Source: Cloacimonetes bacterium TCS62
GTDB taxonomy: Bacteria > Cloacimonadota > Cloacimonadia > Cloacimonadales > TCS61
Assembly (NCBI GenBank): GCA_001577185.1
Contig: LSCM01000078.1
Span: 1 to 6,498 of the forward strand
Length of the DNA: 6,498 nucleotides
Direction: 5' to 3'
This document shows, one piece after another, positions 1-6,280 of this stretch (its first letter is position 1; every line of letters starts with the position of its first letter). The translations under genes were made by a program, and so were the position numbers. The notes beneath the pieces were generated by a model. The model was given only the letters and a program-made list of their open reading frames with translations, was not told the DNA's origin and did no database searches.

Positions 1-20
1 TTTTTAAATAAGGATACATT

Positions 21-875
21 ATGAAGAATTTTGGGATTTTTTTTAATCCGCATTACTTAGATAAAGGCGCAATATTTAAAGTTTTGAAAGTTCTACATGA
101 AGAAAAAGATCTGAATTTCTTTAAATTTCCGGAACAAAGTAATATTCTACCAGAGTTTATTCACACCATTAAAGAAAAAGATCAGAACAAATTAGATTGT
201 TTACTATCTTTTGGTGGTGATGGAACATTTCTGAGGACAGTAAAATTTTCATTAAAAACAAAAGCTCCAATTCTGGGAATCAACCTTGGTAAGCTAGGTT
301 TTCTTTCCGAAAGCAGTGTATCCGAACTAGAAAAATCTATTGATGATTTGATTCAAAATAACTACAAAGTACAGAAAAGATTACTGTTAAACGCATCGAT
401 AAAAAGGGATAAAGAGATAATATTTTCTGCAAATGCGCTTAATGATGCAGTTTTGTACAAAGGAGAAATACCCAAATTGATAGATATTCGATTCTATGCA
501 AATCGCAGATTTGTTCTAGAAACTCGTTGTGATGGCATTATTATTTCTACTCCGACAGGATCAACAGCTTATTCACTTTCAGCAGGTGGTCCCATCATTT
601 CTCCTGTTATGGATGCCTTTATTGTAACACCCCTAAACCCTCATATTCTAAGTGTACGGCCAATGGTTTTTGATGCTGATGATAAATTAAATTATAAAAT
701 AACTGAAACAGATGGAAGCAGCTATCTCCAGTTAGATGGAGTAAACTCTCATTCTTTAAAACCAGATGATGAAGTAATAGTTACTTCTGCTTCCCAAAAA
801 GTAAATTTTATAAAATTAACCAATAAAACCTTTTTTCAAATTTTAAGAAAGAAGCTTAAAATGGGAAAAAAATAA
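21..875 (+). CDS. nadK: NAD kinase (ATP/polyphosphate-NAD kinase)
   Basis: NAD kinase phosphorylates the 2'-hydroxyl of the adenosine ribose of NAD to give NADP in the cytoplasm, the only known route to NADP. The 284-residue product has the usual bacterial length. Seen in sequence: an N-terminal start typical of the family (GIFFNP, 5-10); the GGDGT motif at 65-69, with Asp67 the expected catalytic aspartate; ALND at 139-142, where most relatives have Asn-Glu (a conservative Glu-to-Asp change); the glycine-rich TPTGSTAYS at 177-185, followed by AGGP at 188-191; PHILSVRP at 207-214; and the closing FFQILRKKL pattern at 271-279. An AAGGA Shine-Dalgarno at 10-14, six bases before ATG, supports the start. 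Only 20 bases of upstream sequence are visible, so its promoter cannot be judged. The stop codon abuts the recN start, implying co-transcription and probable translational coupling. Family assignment is secure. Confidence 0.97.
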   Translation: MKNFGIFFNPHYLDKGAIFKVLKVLHEEKDLNFFKFPEQSNILPEFIHTIKEKDQNKLDCLLSFGGDGTFLRTVKFSLKTKAPILGINLGKLGFLSESSVSELEKSIDDLIQNNYKVQKRLLLNASIKRDKEIIFSANALNDAVLYKGEIPKLIDIRFYANRRFVLETRCDGIIISTPTGSTAYSLSAGGPIISPVMDAFIVTPLNPHILSVRPMVFDADDKLNYKITETDGSSYLQLDGVNSHSLKPDDEVIVTSASQKVNFIKLTNKTFFQILRKKLKMGKK

Positions 876-2579
876 ATGTTAAAAAATTTACGTATTAAGA
901 ATTTCATCATTGTTGAAGATCTAGAATTGAATTTTTCAAAGGGTTTACAAGTTTTAACTGGTGAAACTGGGGCAGGAAAGTCTATTATAGTAGGTGCTAT
1001 TAATATTATTTTCGGTGGAGATATTCATGAAGGAATCCATTATGATGAGAATAAAAAAGTAATATTGGAAGCAAGTTTTAGTATTAACAAACAAAATAAA
1101 AAGCTCAAGGATTTATTAATAAAACACGAAGTTGAAAATACTGAGAATGAAATATTTTTTACAAAAGAGATATCAACAAATCAACGAAGTAAGATATTTC
1201 TCAATGGTCGCAGAATCTCGATCCCAATTGTAGAAGAATTCAGATCTCTGCTATTGGATTTCCATAGTCAACGTGATCAGCAGCAACTTTTCAATAATGA
1301 TTATCAATTAGAAATATTAGATAAATTTGCAAATTTAATCACAAAACGCAAAAACTTTGAAAAAAAATACGAGCAGCTTGTTTATAAAATGAAAGAACTT
1401 AGAACTCTTAAGACAAAAGAGAAGGATGCTGAAGACAGAATTCAATTATTTAAATATCAAATCAAAGAGATAGAAAATTTGGATCTAAAAATTGGTGAAG
1501 AAGAGCAATTACAATCTGAACTAAAGCTATTATCCAATGCAGAAGATATTCTGAATCAAGCAAAGAACATCGAATTCTATATGTATGAAAATGAAGAATC
1601 AGTATATGATAATATTAATTCATTTATTGCTATGTTATCTCAATTTGCTGAGGATGAAGAACATTTAAAAAACGCGGTTTCATTGTTACAGAATGCTTTA
1701 GCGAACATTGAAGAATCAATTTCTGAACTACGTGATGTTCAAGAAATTATTGATGTGGATAAAGAACTAAAGACAGAATTGGAAGAGCGCTTAGATGCTG
1801 TGAATAATATAAACTCAAAACATAAAAAAAATATTCCTCAATTATTGGATTACGTAGAAGAGATCAAAGGCAAAATAGATGCTCATTCTTCTAACAAAGA
1901 AAAAATTATAACGTTAGAAAAAGATATAGAAGAAGAAACTAGATCGATCTGGGAAGAAGCTGAAGAACTTAGTACAAAACGAAAAGAATCTGCTATTAAA
2001 CTTGAAAAACAAATAAAAAGAAACATTAAAAAATTGGCTATATCGGATGCAAAAGTAAAGATTCAATTTGACAAGGTAGGGAAGGAAAACAATTTGAAGA
2101 CTGGTATTCCGGGGTTGAATAATACTGGAAAAGACTCAATTGAAATTTATTTTTCGGCTAATAGAGGTGTTAGATTACAACCATTCAAGGTTGTCGCCTC
2201 CGGCGGAGAATTATCCAGATTTTTGCTTACTATCAAGAAGATCTTGTCGGATAAGATTGAGAAAAAAACAGTGATATTTGATGAAATTGACCAAGGTATT
2301 GGTGGCAAAACATCGGAACTTTTAGCAGAGTTCATCCACAAAATTGGCAGTTATCATCAAATATTATGTATTAGCCATTTACCCCAGATTGCCTCATACG
2401 GTGATAAGCATTTTGCCATCGTGAAACGAAGTAGTAAAAAAACTTCGGAAGTTGAAGTATTTCAATTAGAAAAAAATAAAAAGCGCCAAGAAATAGCCCG
2501 AATGTTATCAGGAAAGTTAACTAAACTTTCATTGATGCATGCTGATGAACTGATAAAAAAAAGCAGAGGAGAAAATTGA
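876..2579 (+). CDS. recN: DNA repair protein RecN (SMC-like ATPase)
   Basis: RecN is a cytoplasmic SMC-like ATPase recruited early to DNA double-strand breaks, where it helps tether ends and supports RecA-dependent recombination. The 567-residue product is close to the family norm (about 550-570). Seen in sequence: an N-terminal ATPase half with Walker A GETGAGKS at 29-36 and a Q-loop-like region FHSQRDQQQLF at 129-139; a charged, heptad-rich coiled coil at about 155-385, interrupted by the short RecN-type central segment near 304-317; then the C-terminal ATPase half with ABC signature ASGGELSR at 441-448, Walker B TVIFDEID at 465-472, D-loop GIGGKTS at 474-480 and switch histidine His501 in ISHLPQIA. 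All ATPase motifs are intact. The start follows the nadK stop with no gap. Only a weak GGGA at 863-866 precedes it, so translation probably depends on coupling to nadK. No SOS-type operator is visible upstream; expression appears tied to the operon. nadK-recN adjacency is seen in several bacterial phyla. Confidence 0.97.
   Translation: MLKNLRIKNFIIVEDLELNFSKGLQVLTGETGAGKSIIVGAINIIFGGDIHEGIHYDENKKVILEASFSINKQNKKLKDLLIKHEVENTENEIFFTKEISTNQRSKIFLNGRRISIPIVEEFRSLLLDFHSQRDQQQLFNNDYQLEILDKFANLITKRKNFEKKYEQLVYKMKELRTLKTKEKDAEDRIQLFKYQIKEIENLDLKIGEEEQLQSELKLLSNAEDILNQAKNIEFYMYENEESVYDNINSFIAMLSQFAEDEEHLKNAVSLLQNALANIEESISELRDVQEIIDVDKELKTELEERLDAVNNINSKHKKNIPQLLDYVEEIKGKIDAHSSNKEKIITLEKDIEEETRSIWEEAEELSTKRKESAIKLEKQIKRNIKKLAISDAKVKIQFDKVGKENNLKTGIPGLNNTGKDSIEIYFSANRGVRLQPFKVVASGGELSRFLLTIKKILSDKIEKKTVIFDEIDQGIGGKTSELLAEFIHKIGSYHQILCISHLPQIASYGDKHFAIVKRSSKKTSEVEVFQLEKNKKRQEIARMLSGKLTKLSLMHADELIKKSRGEN
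2566..2571 (+). promoter_or_regulatory. Shine-Dalgarno site inside the recN 3' end, setting the next gene's start
   Basis: GAGGAG lies within the last codons of recN, seven bases before the ATG at 2579. This supports ATG 2579 over the in-frame TTG at 2576, which has poorer codon identity. It also supports a TGATG stop/start overlap of one base. Confidence 0.75.
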
Positions 2580-3454
2580 TGATAAGACTTAGAAAACAAA
2601 CCAAATTTATAATTATAATTTTAGTAATAGCATTTTCAGTTTATTTAGGTTTGAGAAGGTCAAACCTAATGAATACATTTACTATGACAAAACAACCAGT
2701 AGATATTGCAAAAGCAAAAAAAATATTCAGTAACAAGAAAAACTCCAAAAAGATAACTTTGGAATACAAGGTTACAAATTTTGATAAAATTGAAAACTCC
2801 ATAAACGAAATACTAAAGTCAACATCTTCTAAAAAGTTATATGCAGATTACCAAAACAGATACAGAACTTATCTAATGGAAATACCTGATTCAAGTTATT
2901 TTGGGATCTTATCAAAATTAAGATCTTCTGATAATGTAATTAATGAAAATTTGCAAAATGCACCTGGAGAAGGATTTGAAACAAATATTAAAGCAAATGT
3001 GAAAAATCAAATTATTGCTAAAAATAGAATTCAGGAGCTGATCAATAAAAGTACATCTCCTGAACGAATGAAATTATTTAGGATCCAGTTGGAAAAAATA
3101 CAAACTAAGATAGATAGTTTGGAAAATCAAATAACACAGAAAAAACACAATAGTGAAAATGCTCTACTCCTCCTAAAGGTTATTAGCGATGATCCCGGCA
3201 GTAGTTTAAAATCAAGCATTAGAACCTTTTTTATTACTACATTTATTTTACTTATAGTTATGGTTATTATTTTATTTGTGTTTTATTATTTCATTTTACT
3301 GATGATAAAACTAATGAAAATTGTCGGAATAAGGACTTCCAGAGGTTCTTCCTCTAATTATAATTATAATTATAATAAAAGCTATGGAAGAAAAGTAAAA
3401 CGAGTGTATAAAGACAAAAAGAACCATAAAAAAAATAATGAGGATAAGAAGTAA
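2579..3454 (+). CDS. Two-TM coiled-coil membrane protein, DUF4349-like
   Basis: I do not recognise a named gene; the function is unknown. The 291-residue product has a basic N-terminus and a hydrophobic segment at about 10-24 (signal anchor or uncleaved signal, no lipobox). A soluble domain spans about 40-205, with a charged helix-rich stretch at about 144-190 that looks like a coiled coil. A second, long hydrophobic segment lies at about 217-246. The tail (250-291) is very basic and contains an Asn-Tyr repeat at 260-266 and many Lys/Arg. With both ends basic and two membrane segments, the soluble domain would face the periplasm or exterior and the tail the cytoplasm (inference). The layout of anchor, alpha/beta part (ILSKLRSSDNVINENL, 110-125), a segment rich in Arg/Lys-Leu pairs and coiled coil, and C-terminal TM matches what I know of DUF4349. 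However, the usual DVT..Y.D motif is degenerate here, so the assignment is tentative. It overlaps recN by one base and ends two bases before nfeD, suggesting a link to the NfeD/SPFH pair. Confidence 0.85.
   Translation: MIRLRKQTKFIIIILVIAFSVYLGLRRSNLMNTFTMTKQPVDIAKAKKIFSNKKNSKKITLEYKVTNFDKIENSINEILKSTSSKKLYADYQNRYRTYLMEIPDSSYFGILSKLRSSDNVINENLQNAPGEGFETNIKANVKNQIIAKNRIQELINKSTSPERMKLFRIQLEKIQTKIDSLENQITQKKHNSENALLLLKVISDDPGSSLKSSIRTFFITTFILLIVMVIILFVFYYFILLMIKLMKIVGIRTSRGSSSNYNYNYNKSYGRKVKRVYKDKKNHKKNNEDKK
3355..3376 (+). repeat. Short tandem repeat, TAATTA hexamer, about 3.7 copies
   Basis: The hexamer TAATTA repeats three full times plus a partial copy inside the DUF4349-like gene. It encodes alternating Asn-Tyr (residues 260-266). 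Because the unit is six bases, copy-number change by slippage would add or remove one Asn-Tyr pair without shifting the frame. Confidence 0.8.
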
Positions 3455-3456
3455 TC

Positions 3457-3888
3457 ATGTCTGCTTGGATGATTTGGGTAGCTATTGGAATAATTTGTGT
3501 TATTATTGAAATATTTACTCCGGGATTTCTCTTTTTGAGTTTTGGTTTTGGAGCTATTATTACTGGACTACTTTCCTTGATAATTAATGGATTAGCATGG
3601 CAGATTTTAATATTTGCTATCATCACATTTTGTATTTTTATTTTGATGAGGAAATTTAGCACAAAATTGATCTCAAAAGAATATGAGCAAACTAATGTTC
3701 AAGCACTTATTAGAAAAAAAGGAAAAGTTACTGATGAAATTCCAAAAGATGGAAGAGGACATGTTAAGATTGGTGGAGAAGAATGGTCTGCAGTTTCAAG
3801 CGACCACAAAAAAATTCAAATAGATACTCGAGTAATTGTGGACAAAATAGAGGGTAACAAAGTAATGGTTTCCCCTATTGATAACTAA
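3457..3888 (+). CDS. NfeD family membrane protein (short form, no protease domain)
   Basis: Short NfeD proteins sit in the inner membrane and carry a C-terminal OB-fold domain. They are almost always encoded beside SPFH/stomatin-type genes and are thought to act with them in membrane organisation or quality control. The 143-residue product is the usual short-form size and lacks the ClpP-class serine protease domain of long NfeD proteins. Seen in sequence: hydrophobic segments at about 4-20, 24-43 and 46-64; the family's Glu-x3-Pro-Gly signature (E18, P22, G23) at the first membrane turn; then a soluble domain from about 80 with GKVTDEI (89-95) and an IGGEEWSA-type stretch (105-112), which is the OB-fold hallmark with its conserved Trp110. 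GAGGA-like sequence GAGGA at 3440-3444 lies 12 bases before ATG, a long spacing; translation is probably coupled to the preceding gene, whose stop is two bases upstream. The SPFH gene follows after nine bases. Confidence 0.93.
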   Translation: MSAWMIWVAIGIICVIIEIFTPGFLFLSFGFGAIITGLLSLIINGLAWQILIFAIITFCIFILMRKFSTKLISKEYEQTNVQALIRKKGKVTDEIPKDGRGHVKIGGEEWSAVSSDHKKIQIDTRVIVDKIEGNKVMVSPIDN

Positions 3889-3892
3889 GGGG
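3887..3892 (+). promoter_or_regulatory. Shine-Dalgarno site of the SPFH gene, possibly paired with the nfeD 3' end
   Basis: AAGGGG begins within the nfeD stop codon and lies five bases before the SPFH ATG at 3898, a strong site. AGGGG (3888-3892) is complementary to CCCCT at 3872-3876 in the last nfeD codons, with an 11-base loop between them. The short hairpin could mask the site until ribosomes finish nfeD; that effect is inference. Confidence 0.55.
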
Positions 3893-3897
3893 TATAA

Positions 3898-4833
3898 ATG
3901 ACAATTTTATTTATTATTCTTGCGATAATGGTTGTAATTCTAATTTCCAAAGGAATTGTGATAGTTAAACAGGCTGAAGTTATGATCATCGAGCGTTTGG
4001 GAAGATACAACAGAATTTTGGATAGTGGTTTACACATTATCTGGCCGGTTTTTGATAAAGCTAGAACGATTAATTGGAGATATGTAAAAACAGGACCTCA
4101 AGGCAATAGATATTCTCAGATAAGAATTCAGAATCGCATTGACTTAAGAGAGACGGTCTATGATTTTCCCCGTCAGAATGTGATAACTAGCGATAATGTT
4201 TCAATTGAAATTGATGCACTACTTTATTTTCAGGTGACCGATCCCCAAAAAGCAGTTTATGAAATTTATAATTTACCTAATGCAATAGAGAAAATAACGC
4301 AAACTACTCTTCGTAATGTAATTGGTGAGTTGGAATTGGATAAAACTCTAACTTCAAGGGATACGATCAATTCAAAATTACGGATTATTCTTGATGAAGC
4401 TACTGATAAATGGGGGGTTAAGGTTAATAGAGTTGAACTACAGGATATTACACCTCCAGAAGAAGTGAAAGTAGCAATGGAAAAACAAATGCGAGCTGAG
4501 AGAGATAGAAGAGCTAAAATATTAACTGCAGAAGGTGAGAAAAAATCTCAAATATTAGTTGCTCAAGGTGAAAGAGAAGCAGAAATTGCTAGAGCGGAAG
4601 GTGAAGCCAAAGCAAAGTATCTGGTCGCTGAAGCAGAAGCAAAAGCTATTAAAAAAGTTGCAGAAGCAGTTGAAAAAACCGGTACTGATCCTTCCCAATA
4701 TCTTTTGGCTGTAAAATACATCAAAGCTTTTAACGAGATCGTACAAAAGAATGATAAAACAGTAGTTGTGCCTTATGAATCTTCTGCCATATTAGGTTCG
4801 ATTAAATCTATGGAAAAGATCTTTAAAAGTTGA
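3898..4833 (+). CDS. SPFH/Band 7 membrane protein, stomatin/QmcA type
   Basis: SPFH (stomatin, prohibitin, flotillin, HflK/C) proteins form large membrane-bound oligomers that organise membrane domains and modulate proteases or transporters. The exact substrate here is unknown. The 311-residue product resembles E. coli QmcA and paraslipins. Seen in sequence: one N-terminal membrane anchor at about 2-20; a Band 7 domain at about 20-190 with ERLGRYNRIL (32-41), the strand-rich FPRQNVITSDN (90-100), the INSKLRIILDEAT stretch (157-169) and the VNRVELQDITPP motif (176-187); an Ala/Glu-rich coiled coil at about 190-260 containing repeated AEGE-type units; and a C-terminal oligomerisation part ending with VVPYESSAILGSI (290-302). 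Compared with QmcA there is an extra segment of about 23 residues near 60-82, before the FPRQNV strand. The gene pairs with nfeD immediately upstream, as is typical. I give no symbol because QmcA orthology is not proven. Confidence 0.95.
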   Translation: MTILFIILAIMVVILISKGIVIVKQAEVMIIERLGRYNRILDSGLHIIWPVFDKARTINWRYVKTGPQGNRYSQIRIQNRIDLRETVYDFPRQNVITSDNVSIEIDALLYFQVTDPQKAVYEIYNLPNAIEKITQTTLRNVIGELELDKTLTSRDTINSKLRIILDEATDKWGVKVNRVELQDITPPEEVKVAMEKQMRAERDRRAKILTAEGEKKSQILVAQGEREAEIARAEGEAKAKYLVAEAEAKAIKKVAEAVEKTGTDPSQYLLAVKYIKAFNEIVQKNDKTVVVPYESSAILGSIKSMEKIFKS

Positions 4834-4847
4834 TGCTTTATTACTAA

Positions 4848-4853
4848 TATAAT
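4848..4853 (+). promoter_or_regulatory. Possible -10 element upstream of eno
   Basis: A perfect TATAAT sits in the 70-base gap between the SPFH gene and eno, about 50 bases before the eno ATG. No convincing -35 lies at 16-18 bases; TTGATG at 4830-4835 is only 12 bases away. In sequence this AT-rich the hexamer can arise by chance, so an independent eno promoter is only a suggestion. The T-run after it (4853-4859) has no G/C stem before it and is not a terminator. Confidence 0.3.
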
Positions 4854-4893
4854 TTTTTTAGGAAATGAACTTTATTTTCTACAAATTTTAATT

Positions 4894-4898
4894 GGAGG
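4894..4898 (+). promoter_or_regulatory. Shine-Dalgarno site of eno, decides the start
   Basis: GGAGG ends five bases before the ATG at 4904. An in-frame TTG at 4892 would begin upstream of this site and add four residues absent from enolases, so ATG 4904 is the real start. Confidence 0.9.
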
Positions 4899-4903
4899 AA
4901 AGA

Positions 4904-6187
4904 ATGTCTGAAATATTTTCAGTTATAGGAAGAGAAATACTTGATTCTCGAGGTAATCCAACTGTTGAAGTAGATGTTTATTTAGATTCTGGTTTTGTTG
5001 GTCGTGCGGCAGTTCCCAGTGGAGCTTCTACTGGTGAACATGAGGCAGTGGAATTAAGAGATGGGGATAACGAAAGATATCTTGGGAAAGGTGTGCAAAA
5101 CGCTGTAAGAAATATTAATGAAATTATTGCACCCGAACTTTTGGGCTTAGAAAGTACAGATCAAGAATTTATCGACAACCTATTAATTGATCTTGATGGA
5201 ACAGATAATAAACAAAAGTTGGGAGCTAATGCGATGTTAGGAGTCTCTCTTGCCTGTGCTAGGGCAGCTTCTGCTGAACAACAGATATCACTATATCGCT
5301 ACATTGGCGGTACGAATGCTAAATTGCTTCCCGTACCGATGTCTAATATTCTGAATGGAGGAAAACATGCAGACAACAATGTAGATCTACAAGAATTTAT
5401 GATCATGCCTTTGGGGGCTAATTCATTTAAAGAAGCGCTACAAATGAATACAGAAGTTTTCCATGAACTTAAAAAGATTCTTATCAAAGAGAAACAGCCT
5501 ACAGGAGTTGGTGATGAAGGTGGATTTGCACCAGACCTAAATTCTAACGAAGAAGCACTCCAGCTTATTATGGAAGCTATTAAACAAGCTAATTATAGAC
5601 CAGGTGAAGATATATTTATTGCTCTTGATCCTGCTGCTAGCGAATTTTATAAAAATGGTAAGTATCATCTTGAGGCAGAAAATGTTGCTTTGTCTTCTGA
5701 AAAAATGGTAAATTATTATGTTAAGCTTGTAGAAAAATATCCGATCATTTCTATAGAAGATGGACTTGCTGAAGATGACTGGAAGGGATTCCAATTAATG
5801 ACAGACAAGTTGGGCAGTAAAATTCAGATAGTTGGTGACGATCTCTTTGTAACTAACGTAGATCGATTACAAAGAGGGATTAAAGAAAAATCAGCAAATT
5901 CTATATTGATAAAACTTAATCAGATAGGGACATTATCTGAAACTCTAGAGACGATTCAAACTGCTAAAACAGCCGGCTTTACTAATGTGATTTCACATAG
6001 AAGTGGTGAAACATCGGATACTTTTATTGCAGATCTTTCTGTTGCTACGAACGCAGGTCAGATAAAAACAGGTTCTCTGTGTAGAAGCGAGAGAATCGCA
6101 AAATACAATCAATTACTAAGAATTGAAGAAGAACTTGGAGAATCAGCTCATTTTATCGGAAGAGATGTATTCTATAACTTAAAGTAA
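4904..6187 (+). CDS. eno: Enolase (2-phosphoglycerate dehydratase)
   Basis: Enolase interconverts 2-phosphoglycerate and phosphoenolpyruvate with Mg2+ in glycolysis and gluconeogenesis, in the cytoplasm. The product from ATG 4904 is 427 residues, a normal bacterial length, and begins with the typical IREILDSRGNPTVEV-like N-terminus. By comparison with known enolases the active site is complete: substrate loop PSGASTGEHEA at 38-48, His155 in NGGKHADNN, Glu205 in GDEGGFAP (general acid/base partner), Mg2+ ligands Asp242 (LDPAASEF), Glu285 (SIEDGLAEDDW) and Asp312 (VGDDLFVTN), catalytic base Lys337 (LIKLNQIGT), His365-Arg366-Ser367 (SHRSGET) and Lys388 (IKTGSLCRSER). The C-terminal AKYNQLLRIEEEL block is typical. 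The gene has a strong Shine-Dalgarno and a 70-base leader gap, so it may be transcribed separately from the upstream membrane module as well as by read-through. Codon use resembles its neighbours; no sign of transfer. Confidence 0.98.
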   Translation: MSEIFSVIGREILDSRGNPTVEVDVYLDSGFVGRAAVPSGASTGEHEAVELRDGDNERYLGKGVQNAVRNINEIIAPELLGLESTDQEFIDNLLIDLDGTDNKQKLGANAMLGVSLACARAASAEQQISLYRYIGGTNAKLLPVPMSNILNGGKHADNNVDLQEFMIMPLGANSFKEALQMNTEVFHELKKILIKEKQPTGVGDEGGFAPDLNSNEEALQLIMEAIKQANYRPGEDIFIALDPAASEFYKNGKYHLEAENVALSSEKMVNYYVKLVEKYPIISIEDGLAEDDWKGFQLMTDKLGSKIQIVGDDLFVTNVDRLQRGIKEKSANSILIKLNQIGTLSETLETIQTAKTAGFTNVISHRSGETSDTFIADLSVATNAGQIKTGSLCRSERIAKYNQLLRIEEELGESAHFIGRDVFYNLK

Positions 6188-6212
6188 CTAAACTTCAGAT
6201 ATCTACTTTAAG
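6178..6212. repeat. 9-base inverted repeat spanning the eno stop codon
   Basis: CTTAAAGTA at 6178-6186 is the exact reverse complement of TACTTTAAG at 6204-6212, with a 17-base loop. The stem is AT-rich with only two G-C pairs at most in strong positions and no T-run follows, so it does not look like an intrinsic terminator. It might be a weak RNA hairpin at the eno 3' end, or chance. Confidence 0.4.
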
Positions 6213-6232
6213 GTGATAGTGTAATTGGTTTC

Positions 6233-6262
6233 TTGAGATAATTGTTTAATTGGATTTATATT
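6233..6262 (+). promoter_or_regulatory. Possible promoter for the terminal lipoprotein gene
   Basis: TTGAGA (6233-6238) and TATATT (6257-6262) match sigma70-type -35 and -10 consensus at five of six positions each, separated by 18 bases. The inferred start would leave a very short leader before the GGAG at 6272-6275 and ATG 6281. The match is reasonable but the region is AT-rich and the call is weak. The rest of the 93-base gap after eno shows nothing else clear. Confidence 0.35.
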
Positions 6263-6280
6263 ATACTTATTGGAGAATTC

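Noticed and set aside
435..446. Asn-Asp in place of the usual Asn-Glu motif in NadK as a loss of function
   Set aside because: The change is conservative and every other substrate and catalytic motif is intact, so the enzyme is most likely active.
2576..2578. TTG start for the DUF4349-like gene
   Set aside because: The adjacent ATG at 2579 is a better codon with GAGGAG at seven bases, giving a standard TGATG junction.
3354..3662. Open minus-strand frame of 102 codons over the DUF4349-like tail and nfeD
   Set aside because: It lies antisense to two well-supported genes, has no ribosome-binding site I can see, and its sequence is low-complexity antisense translation.
4465..4680. Repetitive GAAGGTGA/GCAGAAGC-like DNA in the SPFH gene as a DNA repeat
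   Set aside because: It is explained by the Ala-Glu-Gly-Glu coiled-coil coding typical of SPFH proteins, and copies diverge at the base level.
4853..4859. T-run after the SPFH gene as an intrinsic terminator
   Set aside because: No stable stem precedes it; the upstream bases are AT-rich without a G/C inverted repeat.
4892..4903. TTG start four codons upstream of the eno ATG
   Set aside because: The GGAGG Shine-Dalgarno lies inside this stretch and enolases begin at the ATG-Ser-Glu-Ile equivalent, so ATG 4904 fits better.
5537..5794. Open minus-strand frame of 85 codons inside eno, and similar shorter ones in recN, the SPFH gene and eno
   Set aside because: They are fully antisense to conserved coding sequence and their composition is that expected from reversed codons of the real gene.
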